64,000 nucleotides of DNA from Ottelia alismoides (GCA_037367405.1 JAZKJV010007248.1:394501-458500); one strand, 5' to 3'; shown: positions 44,868 through 56,862, numbered from the stretch's first letter. The notes: generated from the letters alone by a model not told the origin. Program-made: numbers and translations.

Positions 44868-45933
44868 GGGTGGGTCCCAAGATGGGACGCATCACTAGGC
44901 AAATATATATATATATATAGATAAAAAGTCAAATATTACATACAATTGTACCATGACCAATGCAAGGCCTTGCTATGTTCCACTACACTTTATCGTAGAA
45001 AGACTGATCGTGATAGATAAAATCATTCCTGGCACACCAATCGCCCATAGATGTGCAATGACACCATGCAATCATCCTGGTAGTTACCATGAAAAGCTAT
45101 GATCGAGTTCCAGAAAACATGATTGTCATCCACTTTCAGTCACGGAATCCCAGCACATGTCCAGAAGCACATCGATAGAGAGAGAGAGAGCAACTAGAAA
45201 AAATGATCCAGGTCCTCAACATACCCACACCTAAAGAAGGTCCTCGGTGTGAAGAGTCTTATCCTTGTAATTCTTAGTGAGCTTGCGACCATGTCTAAAT
45301 AGCCAAAGGAAGAATTTTATCCTATTCGGATTCTACTATGGAACTCAAAATTCTGCTCTTCCAGATCATATTAAAGTCTCGCCTCAAGTTATCCTGCAAC
45401 TCCTCTTGTGAGTCCAAGAAAAACCTGTAAGCATTCGTGACTGAGAAAGGGTCGTCAAGTCAAATCGAATGACCTCTGCCAATGACAGAACCGTCCAATT
45501 CCGCCAACTCCCCACTCGTTATCATAAAATCCTCCATTCTCTGCTTTGAAAAGTCCGCCGCAAATGTGGGAACCCAAAATCGCTCCCACCATGCCTGCTT
45601 CACTGTACAATCTCGATCCGATGCTAAAGCGAATAATTTGGGAAAATGATCGCTAAGAGGACCCCCACCTCGACCCATTGTACCTCCAAAAACTAAGCAA
45701 ATCTTCACTACCAACCACATGCCTCGGCATATTCATCATATGTGGCAGCAACTTGCATATACCTTGCCAATGGGGGATAAGGCTCTTGTCTGAAATGCCA
45801 ATCAGGAGGCTTCAATCCCATAAATAGAACGAAGAAGATGACAAATCAAGGTCTTTTTGCCCCAACCCACTTGGCTAATAGAATCGTATTCACGAGCTTT
45901 ATTCTCAGCACCCAAGGCCTCCAATATTCCTAG
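44868..45933 (-). pseudogene. LINE 3 relic, C-terminal ORF2 part
   Basis: Minus-strand LINE ending at about 44868 next to TTTTTTAAGGAAAAAGAGGG (compare the CCCTCTTTTTCCTAAAAAA end of LINE 1). 45460-45720 reads HFPKLFALASDRD, ERFWVPTFAADFSKQRMEDF, matching LINE F (FPRLFALVDDKD, SEQRLEDF). Decayed zinc-binding region at 45190-45310. A simple (AT)n run lies near 44905. The upstream part of the same LINE continues at 55320 after the MITE complex. Confidence 0.75.
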
Positions 45934-46103
45934 GGTCAGTTCGATAGGAGAATAAAGAGGAATACAAGGGTGGGATAAGGTGGAACAAGACACTTTTTCT
46001 CTTTGGCTGGAGGAATAGGAATAAGAGAGATTAAGGAGGAATAATGGTAGTTAGGTACTATTCTCCATTCAGTTGGCATATGCGGGATAATGAATAAGGT
46101 TTG
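45934..46103. mobile_element. MITE with GGAATAAGG-rich end, left part
   Basis: Left end GGTCAGTTCGATAGGAGAAT, followed by AAAGAGGAAT-type repeats, pairs as an inverted repeat with the right end near 55270-55319 (complement TGTTTGGTAGGGGAATAAGG). Typical of hAT-type MITEs in plants. It is split by element G at GTTTG and sits inside LINE 3. The exact TSD is not resolved. Confidence 0.6.
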
Positions 46104-46529
46104 TGTTAAAATCTTAGAAGCAGAAGCGGAATCGATAAAACAAGAAATATAAACATGAAGAACAAAGATTTAACGACAACCCTACTCCCTAAGGAGCGGG
46201 ATGAAACCATGGGAGAAGCCCTCAAAGGAATATTCTATTGAATTTTTAATGAGTACAGGGGTTGAGGGGCTCCTTATATAGCCCCTCAGACAGACCGGAG
46301 TCCCATCGCTCATCCATGTGGGACTAAACTTGAGTGGGGTAATTTTTTTTGACACTCAACAAAGGGGGAGACACTCGTTGGTGTTCACCCCAATATATTA
46401 AAAACGACGTAAAGAGATTTTACAAAAGCACAAGCAAAAAAATTACAACCAGGAAAGAATGAAGACACCCACGTCAACACCCGCGAGAGCATGCAATAAC
46501 ACCTCCCACATCGCAAACATAGTGCCGTT

Positions 46530-49500
46530 CTACCCAGGAGACCAATCGTTCACAAAACGCGTAGCGAGGATCGCGATATTTTCCTTGTAAAAACGCTGTC
46601 CCGCGAAGAGGGCCTCGTTCCTCCCCAACCAAATGCTCCACAATCGTGCAATCGGGACTAAGAGATCCCTCCTCGCCCTGCCCGTGGAAGAAACAAAGCT
46701 CTCGCAGAAGGCCGTGCAGGAGGCAGTGCTGAGCCAACCCAAGTCAGACCAAAGATCACGAATGTAGCCACAGTGGAGGAAGAGATGGTCGGTGGTTTCC
46801 CGCTTCGTGCCATACAGGCCGCAAATGGGCCCTATATTAGTAAACAAAGAGGCACAACGATCACGAGTAAGAAGTCTCCCCCTGCGCAGGAGCCAGAGAA
46901 ATATGCCAATGCGCTCAGGTAACTTGAGCCCCCAAAAGAACTTGCAATCGCGCACAAGAGGCGCATCGACCACGTGCGAAGAAGGAACAAGAGCCAAGTA
47001 CGCCTTCCTTGTAGAGAAGGACCCATCCATCCATTGCCAGTGATCCCTACCGTGGGTAGGCTTGCTAGCATCCGCGAGAAACGCCATCAAGGAGAGAAAA
47101 TCCTCCAACCGCTGCTCCGAAAGGTTTGCGGAAATCCTAGGGCACCAACAACTCTCGCTCCAGCAAGAAACCACCGAAGCATCCTTGTCATCAACCAATG
47201 CGAACAAACGAGGGAAGACATCCTTAATAGGACCCCTGCCCGACCAATCATCAATCCAAAATCTGAAGGAGTCGCCCCTTCCCAGAACAGGTTTAAAAAG
47301 GGATCGATTTTGATTGAAAACCTTCAAGACCCCGCGCCAAAAATTGGAAAGGTGGACCGTAGAGGTCACCCGCTGAATAGGCAAGAATTCCGCACCCAGC
47401 GTCTCCCTCAGAACATTCAACATGAAATTGTCCTCATTCCCCCAAATTCGTGAAGCCCATTTAAGCAGAAGTGCATCGTTAGCCGCCTCCATACACCTCA
47501 CGCCCAAGCCCCCCAGCCGCTTGGGCCTCGTAACATCGCCCAACTCACCAAAGGCACACCCCTACTCCCCTCACCCTTCCTTCCCCATAAGAAACCCCTC
47601 ATGCATTTCTCCAGCCGCACCCGAATCCCCTTAGGCATACCACGAACTGAAAAGAAATAAATTGGAATGGAAGAGAGCACCACTTTAAGGAGTACCAGCC
47701 GTCCGCCCCTGGATAAAAGAGCCGCGCGCCACCCGGTCAGTCGCGCCTCTATCTTCTCAACCACAACCCTCCAATCCCGGATCCGGGCGCGACCCACAAC
47801 CAGGGGCAAACCGAGATAGTCAAGCGGGACCCCCCCGGGGGAGGCGCCCAGCAGCCGGCTACAATCGAGGACCTCCGCCTGAGTTATACTGAAAGGAACC
47901 ACCTTGGACTTAGTCCCATTGATCACGAGACCCAAAACCTCACTGAAAAGCTCCAGAGTAGTAGCCATACCGGAAACTGCAGAGGGCCCACCCTCGATAA
48001 AACAAATGGTGTCATCAGCGAACTGGATGATTGGTACATGGAAATTCCCCAACGAGCAGCCACATGTAAGCCCTGCCGCGGCCACGCCGTCGATCATGCG
48101 TGGCAAGACGTCAACAACCAACACAAACAGGAGGGGGGCGAGAGGACACCCCTGACGCTCCCCGCGCCTCGGCTGGAAGAAGCCGCCGTCCGGGAAGCCA
48201 TTGAGAAGCACAGATAGGGAAGCCATGGACACACAGCGCCGAACCCAAGAGATCCACGCCTCCGGGAAGCCTCTCCGCCTCAACACCGACCATAGGAACC
48301 GCCAATCGAGGCAATCGTATGCCTTAGCGAAATCAATTTTCCAAAGAATCCCCTTCGTAGACGACTTCCTCCACGCCTCCACCAACTCAGTGGCCACCGC
48401 ATAGCAATCAGTGATTTGGCGCCCCCGAATAAAGGCCGCCTGAGTGGACGAGATCAGCGAGTCTAGGATGGGAGCCAACCGCAGGGCCATGACCTTCGCG
48501 ATGATTAAATAAATTCCATTTGAGATGGAGATAGGCCTGAAATCATCAATACGACCGGCCGAGTTGGACTTTGGAATCAACGCAATAAGCGCCTTGTTAA
48601 TTTTGTCGAAGCCATGGTTACCATCACAAAATTCACGTGCGACCTCCAGAACATCCTGAGCCACCACGTCCCAAAAATCCCGGTAGAATGCCACAGGGAA
48701 ACCATCAGGGCTTGGGGAAGCGTCTACGTTAAGATCCCACACGGCCTCCTTGATCTCGACCAAAGAGAAGGGCCTAATAAGCGCCTCCGCGTCCGAAGAA
48801 AGGATAGCAGGGGCCCCCTGGCCAGTCCAACGCCAAACGCGCGGGCCGCGGAAGCCAAAAACACCCTTGAAGTGATTACCCAAGGCCGCGCCCAGATCCT
48901 TGTCCCCCTGGATGAGTGATCCACTCACTGTAAGAGAATGAATAGAATTGAAGCGCCTTCTACCGCTCGCTACCCGATGAAAAAACGCTCGCGTCACCCT
49001 CCTTAAGCCACTGCAACCGCGACCGCTGGCGCCATTCTATGGCCCTCTTCTTATCCTCCGCTCTGACGACATCGGTGGCAGCACTGCGCTCCAACAACTC
49101 CTCAGAGCGCAACTCTCTATCGCCCTCCAAACGATCCATCCGCAAGATCACATCGTCTGCCGCCTTCCGTGCCGCGACACGGGCCAATCGAGATCCCTTC
49201 TTGAACATGGCCAAAACCCTCCTCAGAGATGCGAGCTTATGAATGAATCGACGGGCAGCGGACCCCACAGATGTGGTCTGCTCCCAATGATTCTTCACGA
49301 CGTCCCTGAAGTTCTCCTCCAATAGCCAACACCTTTCGTACCGGAAGAGATCCCTAGGGCGAAGGTCATCCCCAGAATCCCACACGATAGGAGTATGATT
49401 AGAGAACGATCGCGGCCGAGAGGACACCACACATAAGGGGAAAACCTCCATAAGTTTAATGTTAGCAAGAAACCTGTCAATCATGGATCTTGAGGCGTTG

Positions 49501-50066
49501 TTCCTCCAGGTGTAAGCAATGTCGTTGGGCACCATCCCCTCCAAAGCCAAATCCCGAATGAATTCAGAAAAGTCGCTTGAGCCCGGGTCATTACCCCCAC
49601 GCCCGCGGGGCCGATCGTCGAAAAGAATAGTTACGTTGAAGTCGCCCCCCATCAGCCAAGGAATATCCGCGAAGGTCGAGGCCTCCGCCCGTAAGTCATC
49701 CCAAAGCTCCTGCCGCAAAACATGGCACGTTGGCGCATAAATACAGGTGCAAGCAATGGAAGAATTGGAATCCACCCGAGACAACACCACCGAAAGAGAG
49801 TGCCGTCCGACGCGCAATGAAGAAAAGGAGAACCTCGCCGATCGCCAAGCCAAAGTAATGCCACCCGACGCGCCGACCGCGTCCATCGAGCGAAACTCAT
49901 CCACAGGTCCAGCACCGAAGGACCTCCAAATTGAATCATCCATCCTAGCCAGCTTCGACTCTTGGATAAAAGCGATGTCGCAATCCCACTCAAAGAGACG
50001 CGCCCCCAACGCCGGCCGCCTGTCAGGATCCCCAAGCCCTCGAACATTCCAAGATAGAATCTTCAT
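46530..50066 (-). pseudogene. LINE F ORF2: endonuclease-RT, two frameshifts
   Basis: Start ATG at 50066 (MKILSWNVRGLG). Apurinic-type endonuclease: SWNVRGLG, IQESK, GGDFNVT, SMIDRFL and SNHTPI, where most relatives have SDH; the Asp-to-Asn change may weaken it. Frame changes at about 48960-48997 and again at about 47500-47543. RT: KIDFAKAYDCLDWRFLW, RRGERQGCPLAPLLFVLVVDVL (read as two halves), FADDTICF. Thumb YLGLPLVVGRA and LLSRGGRLVLLK. Connector FRFWIDDWSGRG. The zinc-binding end ETTDHLFLHC, then a stop at 46530. Domain order and length are as in intact plant L1 elements (about 1,180 residues). Two indels alone separate it from an open frame. Confidence 0.92.
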
Positions 50067-52204
50067 GGAAAACCCATTGAATTTCCCCCAACACGTGAGA
50101 GTCCAGCGGCCTCCGCAACCGTGTCGTGCAACGACAGACAAGTAGACACCAAAGGCTCTCCTCTGGCTAATAAAACACGCCTTGTGTAGCACTTCCCAAA
50201 GCGGGAGGCAGAAGAGTTCCCCGCCGCAAGGGAAGCGTCAGCCCACCCCGAATCTTCAATAAGATCAATCCGCTCTCCGCCAATCACCCCAGTAGAAAGC
50301 TCAGATAGACCCGATGGAATCACAGGGGTCGAGTCAATTTCCTCCAAATGAATCCGCGAGGGCATATGCAAGGAATCACCGGGCGGGCTGGCCGACTGAT
50401 AATCGGATGCGAAAAGGTGAGGATCCGACAAGAGAGGATCCGCCATGAGAGGCCAGGAGGATCGGGTCAGCAGTAATGGGTCAGCAGAAGCCCTCACGGG
50501 AGGCCCAGAGGATCCGAAAAAGACCGATCCGAGAACCGGACGCAAGGGCAGATTGTTCACGTGGCCCGAGATCGATACATGCACAGAATCGGCCTACAGA
50601 ACAGAGGGAATCAGAGAGTGCGTATCGACATTGAAAGAGCGCGCAACCTCCAAACCCCGCATGTGTGGGTTAGCGCACGTTTCCCACAAAGGCCGAATAA
50701 ACGGTACAGAACAATTACATGCCCCAGGCGACTCTTTGTGAACCCCCCCCAGGGACGACACGTGGCCAGAAGAAGCTGAATCGTTGGCACGAAAACCCAC
50801 CACCGCAGCACCGCCACGAGCCACCGCAGAACCACCGCGACCCGTCGGAGCGGGCGACGGAGTCCCCAACGCCGTAGCAGGCGAAATAATGGAGAATTCC
50901 AGCTTGAAGGTCCATTGACCTATATTCATTCTTTCAAACAAAACCTTGTCAACCGACGAGGATAGAAATGCTCGAGAGCACTCGAGCAGGAGACGAACGC
51001 ACGTCCAGTCCTTTCTTGGCCCAAGGCCGTCGTCAAGAACCGCCAAGACTTCCCCCCAGCCACGAACCACCTTCGACAGGGCGGGAACGATGCGCGAAAG
51101 GAACGGCACACCCCTCACGATCGCCACACAGACCTCCGAGTCGTAGTAGGCGCCGTCCGCCACCCTCAAACGGCGCCACACCACGTCACCAGCTTCGAAC
51201 TGAGAAAACAGTCGCTCCCGTTGCTCCGGGGAGAGACCGCGGACGCAGCAACGAGAAGCATCCAAAATGATGAAGTCGCCGCCGAACTGAGGACCCAGGA
51301 ACTCCATGGTGGCGGTGCGAACCGCCGCCCAATCGACGCCCGGTCGTTGTAAGAGCCCCACCGCTACAAGGTGATCGCCAACAGCACGACGCTCCCCCTC
51401 AAGCACCACCTGCAAAGTTTCTCCGAACACCGCCGCCCCATGCGAGGACTCCCCATGCACCGCCTCTTCAAACAACTGCACCCCTTGCGCCGCCTCCCCT
51501 CGAGAGGCAGCAGGCCAAGCACCGCCTCCCCGCAAACCGCCGGTCCCTGCACCATCACCCCAAGCTTCGTCGCCCCGCAAAGCCTCACCAAGCACCACTT
51601 CCCCCTGCACCGCCTCCCCGCGAGGGGCACCAGCCCCCGCGCAAGCGTCCACCCGCACCCCATGCAAATCCCACTTCGAGAAAGAAGCACCTCCTGCTCC
51701 GCTCCCCATGGCAGCACCATCACAAAAAGCATCAGAATCCCCCCCGTAGGAAGAAACCCAGAGTGGAGACCCACCGCCTCCACCACTCACCACCTGCGCG
51801 AAAGATCGAGAACCCCTGACGACCAAAGAACCATGACGATGCTCAAGAAGACCCGGGCCAGACGAGCTGGAGCCGACGAAGCGACGAGAACCACCACCGG
51901 CCCTGCACGTGGACCTGCGATGCCCCACCTTACCACATGCAAAGCACCGTGGCGGAAGGCGACAGACCTTAGCAAGATGACCACTCTTCCCGCATCGGAA
52001 GCACTTCTTCCCGGGCTTTGCATGTGAGACCTTCACCCACTCCCCCTCCTCCGACGATCGCTTGCCCCCCAGATCTTCGCCACGCTGCTCGATACCCGCA
52101 CCAGACGAAGAGGACCCCCCGAACTGCCTTCGAACATGCGACGTCCCCCTTGGTTTTGACGGAGACGAACCCGCGACTCCGCTGCTCTTCACTCGCCACT
52201 CCAT
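50063..52204 (-). CDS. LINE F ORF1: RNA-binding protein with two zinc knuckles
   Basis: The start is the ATG at 52204 (MEWRVKSSGVAG), because the reading frame upstream of it enters the target-site LTR sequence. Two CCHC knuckles: CFRCGKSGHLAKVC and CFACGKVGHRRSTC. A Gly/Ala/Glu-rich middle with repeated G-E-A motifs follows. Then come the conserved plant ORF1 blocks GGDFIILDASRCCVRGLSP and WTCVRLLLECSRAFLSS. A TAG at 50594-50596 interrupts; the same frame then stays open to TGA at 50063-50065 (about 713 sense codons in total). The TGA overlaps the ORF2 ATG in ATGA. Whether the TAG is a mutation or marks the true end of ORF1 is open. Role: coats LINE RNA to form the particle for target-primed reverse transcription. 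Confidence 0.85.
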
Positions 52205-54058
52205 CTTCGTCTCCCCCTCTTTTTTCTCACCTGAGTGGGGTAATTGGATCTTGGTGAGATCCAATTACCCACCTATTACATTCTCCAACACTCCCCCTCA
52301 AGCTGGAGCTGAGAAAGCTGCAACTTGCATCAAAAAGAAACTATACAACACATCTTCACACGATACATCACAAGAACACATGTCTGCTGCTAGTAGAAGA
52401 CCTCACACGAGGACGGGTTTGTGGCTTTCAGGTCATCGGAACACATCTCTACCATGCCTGTAGAGCCGCTGCGATATCAGGTCACCGGAACGTATCTCTG
52501 TCATGCTTGCAGGTCATCGGAACATACTGTTGTGCCTGGAGAAGAATCGTTGTAGAAGAAGTCTATCGCGAGGAACTGATTGGGTCGTAAAAGAAGAAGT
52601 ATAGGTCCTGATGAAGAATTTGATGCTCTGTGAAGATGGTTGATCAACAAAATCTGGAGTGTCGGTCTGTCAGTCGTGAATATGCAGAAGACGTCCTGAA
52701 GAATATAGTTCTGACTACCCCTTTCGACCATACTTGATAGAATACGATTAGATAGCATCAAGTTGGGTGAAACAAATGCAAATTTTTTATCATTCATTTT
52801 CATCATTTTTTTGTGCTTCATCATTTTTTTTGCACAATTCAATCTCTCTCTCTCTCTCTTTTCTTTTTTTGGTAAGCAGTTCCATTTTTTGGTTATTCTC
52901 TTCTAATTTTTTAAATGCGTACGACTTTTCTTTTGTACGCGTCCTTTTTTTAACAAACTAAACTTGGCCCAGTTGAACCAAAAAAAAAACTCAGCCCATT
53001 TGGGCTTTACAAAAAATAGATTCTCTCTATTTTTTTCAAACCAATTCCTCCTTTTTTTACCTTGCAGTCCTTTTTTTTTAAACAACAGCAACCCACTTTT
53101 TCCTTTTTTACTCACAATCCCACTTTTTTCTTTTTGTTTTGCCGTAGCCCACTTGGGCTTTTATATTTTTTTAAAAACTGCAGGGGCATAAGGCATAAGT
53201 TAGGGTTCCCACTTGGGAACCCTTTCTTCATAAGAAAGGCTGCCTTTCATTAGCAGCCGCCGCACGAGGACTCGTCGCCTGTGAGTGGAGGATGCGGTGT
53301 GCCGTCGCTTGCGCTGGAGCTCGCCATCGCTTGCGAAGGGAGGAAGGAGGGCGCAAGTCTTGATCAGATCTGGAGGGCGCGAGGAAGGCCGTGGTAGGGT
53401 GCGGTGGTCTGTCGCTCATGCGGAGTCACGCCTGGGCCTGCGCGATGAAGGGGGGTCGCGCCTGGGCCTGCGCGCGGAGTCGCGTCTGCGAGCTGGAGGT
53501 GACTTCATCTTCAGGAGATAGTGGGGAGGAGCCTAGGAGCTGGAGGCCATGTGAAGGGGCTTGGAGGGGCCTTCATCGCCCTGGGCATGGAGATGCGGCA
53601 GAGGTGCGCCGCTTGGAGAAGTTGCAGCTCCACCATGGAGCCCAATGAGAACGTGCACGAATCTGGGATGGGGTCATGAGATGGGGTCATGAGAGCTCAT
53701 CGAGATCAGGCTTGCCGCTTGGAGCCCTTATGCCGCCTGTGCAGGGGAACTGGATAAGAAAGTTGATGCGACCATCGGCGCTTGAACTGGATCTGCACGA
53801 GGCGTAGCATGGAGGGCAGCCGTTAGGATCTGCTCTCGTGCTACCTGCGCGAGAGGGCTGCTGCTTGAGAAGGCTTCCTGCACGTGCGTGAGATAGAATT
53901 CACGGATCTTCACTTAACTGTAGATCTAGGGTTTTAGAAACTGTGGAGTCTTGAATAAATCTCTCATAACATGAACAATAATCTTCAAAATAATCTTCAA
54001 GAATCGATTCTCGAATAGAAAATAAAAACCCTGAGAATCGAACCCGCTCTAATACCAT

Positions 54059-54349
54059 CTTAAAATCTTAGAAGCGGAAGCGGAATCGATAAAACAAGAA
54101 ATATAAACATGAAGAACAATGATTTAACGTGTAACCCTACCCCCTAAGGAGCGGGATGAAACCACGAGAGAAGCCCTCGAAGGGGCAGATATTCTATTGA
54201 ATTTCTCAATGAGTACAAGGGGTGAGGGGCTCCTTATATAGCCCCTCAGACAGACCGGAGTCCCACCGCTCATTCATGTGGGACTAAACTTGAGTGGGGT
54301 AATTGGATCTTGGTGAAATCCAATTACCCATCTATTACATTCTCCAACA
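54059..54349 (-). repeat. 5' LTR of element G
   Basis: 291 bp; the outer TG on the primer-binding-site side reads TC. Contains GGGGCTCCTTATATAGCCCC and the GGTAATTGGATCTTGG...CCAATTACC arms. Confidence 0.92.
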
Positions 54350-55319
54350 GTTTGTAAGTTCATTAAAAATGTTGGTTGGCAAATAATCAGAGTAAATCCA
54401 ATGCATTATTGACAGTATTGGCACCAATAATCATTCCTTGATAGAAACACATTTCACACGTTTTATTGAAAAATTCTTCTTTTTTATTAAAATTTAAGAC
54501 TCCATAAGTTCATATATATAAGCAAGGTGATCATACAAGGTGGAGTATGAATTCTACATTAAGACATGCTTATCACACACTGGTGCATCGACAATGTTAT
54601 GTGCTGATATTGATCCGTCAGTCAGGTGCACAATAAGTCGGTCCTTCTCGTGAAGTAAATGTTTGGGTTCGTCTAGCTTCTCCACACGGTATTCCTCCAG
54701 CTTCTCCACACGGTATTTTCAGCACGAGCCTACATGGTTGGGTTTCAGTTAAGTTCGTGGGTCAGGCTCGTGGGCTGGGTCGGACCGGCCCAACTCAACT
54801 CAATGCTTATCCCTACCTATCTCATTGCAATATCTAAATATGCTGAAATTGCCTAAGCTAATTTGTAGGCACATACCAAAAGGAACTATAGTAAACATGC
54901 ACCTAAATTGATTCCAGCTTCTAAAAGCATACATTTTCCAACTCTTTATCCTCTCTCGTGTGGTAGCATACCGGGATGCGTTAATTTCAAGCGGTGAGCA
55001 CAATCATGCTTCCCCACCTCCATGCCCTCAGATCATCCACCCATCGGATCCTACAACCACACAACCATCTTACGCGTGCTCCATCGGGTCCATCTTCTAG
55101 AACCCCTGTCGTCCAGAACCCCCGTGAAGTGGTGTATATAGAACCATGAACCTACAACGCACGATGTTCTTTACAAACCCATGAGGGAATATGGCGGGAT
55201 AAGCCATCTTTTCGTAAAACCCAAAAAAGGAGGTGGAATAAGGGAGTGAATTAGGACGAATAAGGGAAGATGGGAATAAGGGTTTATTCCAATCCTTATT
55301 CCCCTACCAAACATGCTTG
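54350..55319. mobile_element. MITE with GGAATAAGG-rich end, right part
   Basis: Begins with the second GTTTG TSD copy of element G. It includes a direct repeat CTTCTCCACACGGTATT (54678-54717, two copies) and a CGTGGGTCAGGCTCGTGG block. It ends with TTATTCCCCTACCAAACATG, the inverted partner of 45934 onward. LINE 3 sequence restarts right after it. Confidence 0.55.
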
Positions 55320-55740
55320 GTGGCTTGATCGTTGTATCCTACCTCACAAGGTTAATATATTTCCTTACTACCTAGAATCCACCCATAAGAAGTCTCACCA
55401 ACGACTCCAACCTCCTATCCACACCAATCGGTAGCAACCTTGTTGAGCAATAAAAAATGGGAATAGCCATAAGAACATGTTTAAGAAACATCGGCTTCTC
55501 ACCTCTGGAAAGAGCCGCCACCTTCTAGCCAGCCAACCGTCTCTCAATCTTGTTGAGCACGGGCCTCCAATACGAAGGGCGAAGTCAACCTCAAACCAAC
55601 GGAAGCCTCAAATATGCAATCGGGAGCAAAGAACAAAATTCAAGAGCTGAGGCAGTATCTAGCACCTACAGTTGCGAGAGTCCAAGAGGCACGAAGGCAG
55701 AGTTTCGGACCAAACAACTAGAATCCGTCTTTTTCCGACC
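55320..55740 (-). pseudogene. LINE 3 relic, RT thumb
   Basis: Minus strand reads PIAYLRLPLV, RPVLNKIERRLAG, ALSRGEKPMFLKHVLMAIPIF: the thumb signature found in LINE F as YLGLPLVVGRA, VVVEKIEARLTGW, LLSRGGRLVLLK. Several stops. The next piece, coding the G-G-L-G block, lies on the other side of the MITE at about 45900, so both pieces belong to one LINE. Confidence 0.78.
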
Positions 55741-56449
55741 CTCTAACCCTTTATATAGTTTCTATAAATCGAGTCTAGAAAAATAACAACTTGGAAATAT
55801 CCCCGTCGTATATTTCTGTGGACATGTCTATCTCTCATTAACAATCAATAGATGGTCTCCTTTATAATTCACAATTTACATATAATCCATCGACATGTTT
55901 TTCCCTTTCAAAAGAATCCACAGAAAATTCGTATGTAAACTCAAGGAGGCAATGAACAACATAATTACCCAATAGATCAGCATATTTTTCTCTCTCAATG
56001 CAGTAGCAATAGCGCATTTATTGTATGCTCTCTGTTACTCTGTATATTGCATCTTATGAATGTATCTTGCTGAATCGCATGAAATGAATGCATGTAATGC
56101 TGCTAATGCTTTTAAAAACGCATAAAGTGCATGTGTTATGCTCTACTATTAAAAAAATAAACAGAACTGTAGCCTTGCTGCTGTGCTGCCTTAAAACTGC
56201 AAATAAACATAGAAGTGTAGCTTGACGAACCATACAAACTCATTCACATCCATTCAATATAATTCAAACTCATTCATGTCATACAACATAACAAAAATGA
56301 TATCAAAAAAAGCACATTGGATTAGAAAAGACTTCATCACATAATGTTGCCAAAAGTCATCACATGATACATAGCTAAAAATCACATACAATTATTTAGT
56401 TTCATTATAAAAAAACTATCTATCTCTTCCTTCTCCATTGATAAGTTCT
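55741..56449. other. Unassigned AT-rich sequence
   Basis: No recognised gene or repeat. Confidence 0.3.
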
Positions 56450-56862
56450 TGGTACATCTCCTTGTTGAAATAGGGCCAAGCAAGCTCCACGATCAATTCT
56501 CTGTATCTGCGAACTTCATGCGCCTTCATCCTCCTCGAAGGTCAGCATGGGTAGTAAGTGAAGCATATGTAGGTTGAGTCACCCTAGCATCTTTCCCTCT
56601 CATGTTCCTTGCATGCGCATGTGGATTTGTCATCTTCCCGTCACATATCTCGACGTCATGTGTAATGAATTGTGTCTCCTACTCGTACTTGGGGGCCTTA
56701 TCCATATCCGATGATGGTACATGGCCCATCTCCATGTTTTCTCCTTCCTCTTCGATGTCGTCCGCAATATGTTGCCATCGTCTGCGACCTCGTCTACGAC
56801 CCTATTGTTGTGCGTATGCCCTAGTAGTCCTACCTCATCCTCTCCCATGTCCTCTTCTTCTT
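56450..56862 (-). pseudogene. Plant-mobile-domain protein relic, C-terminal basic tail
   Basis: Minus strand, with stops, gives an Arg-rich segment (GRRRGRRRWQH), an acidic D-D-I-E-E-E-G-E-N stretch, and RRYRELIVELAWPYFNKEMY. It continues the frame of the 57802-57940 segment after LINE 4 is removed. Assignment to the PMD gene seen at 63440-63830 is inference from shared strand and order. Confidence 0.4.

Larger units (their letters stand above)
46345..52231 (-). mobile_element. L1-like LINE F, nearly full length (5,887 bp)
   Basis: 14-bp TSD TGAGTGGGGTAATT (46331-46344 and 52232-52245). It carries ORF1 and ORF2 and ends on the left in an oligo(A) tail (TTTTTT on the + strand, 46345-46350). 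Only 27 bp precede the first ORF1 ATG at its 5' end, so it is either complete with a very short leader or just slightly truncated. The insertion landed within the LTR of element G, next to a hairpin arm. It is GC-richer than the surroundings and the best-preserved LINE here, hence probably recent. Confidence 0.93.
46104..52290 (-). repeat. 3' LTR of element G, interrupted by LINE F
   Basis: LTR sequence lies at 46104-46344 and 52246-52290; the duplicated TGAGTGGGGTAATT belongs to the LINE insertion. Together about 286 bp. Confidence 0.9.
46104..54349 (-). mobile_element. Non-autonomous LTR retrotransposon G with nested LINE F
   Basis: Same family as element H. Perfect TSD GTTTG (46099-46103, 54350-54354). 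Right (5') LTR 54059-54349; left (3') LTR 46104-46344 plus 52246-52290, split by LINE F. Primer-binding site, reading leftward from 54058, is TGGTATTAGAGCGG. Polypurine tract GCTTGAGGGGGAG at 52291-52303 (reversed). The internal region of 1.77 kb (52291-54058) carries no gag-pol. It holds the shared pre-polypurine-tract module (52291 to about 52790), a T-rich stretch with a (CT)n run (52840-53150), and a GC-rich leader (53270-53900). Confidence 0.92.

Noticed and set aside
46792..52463. Plus-strand ORFs across LINE F (for example 51371-52027, 46974-47453)
   Set aside because: Shadows of the minus-strand ORF1/ORF2 in a GC-rich element.
44905..52860. Simple repeats (AT)n near 44905, (GA)n near 45178, (CT)n near 52846
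   Set aside because: Ordinary microsatellites without further interest.
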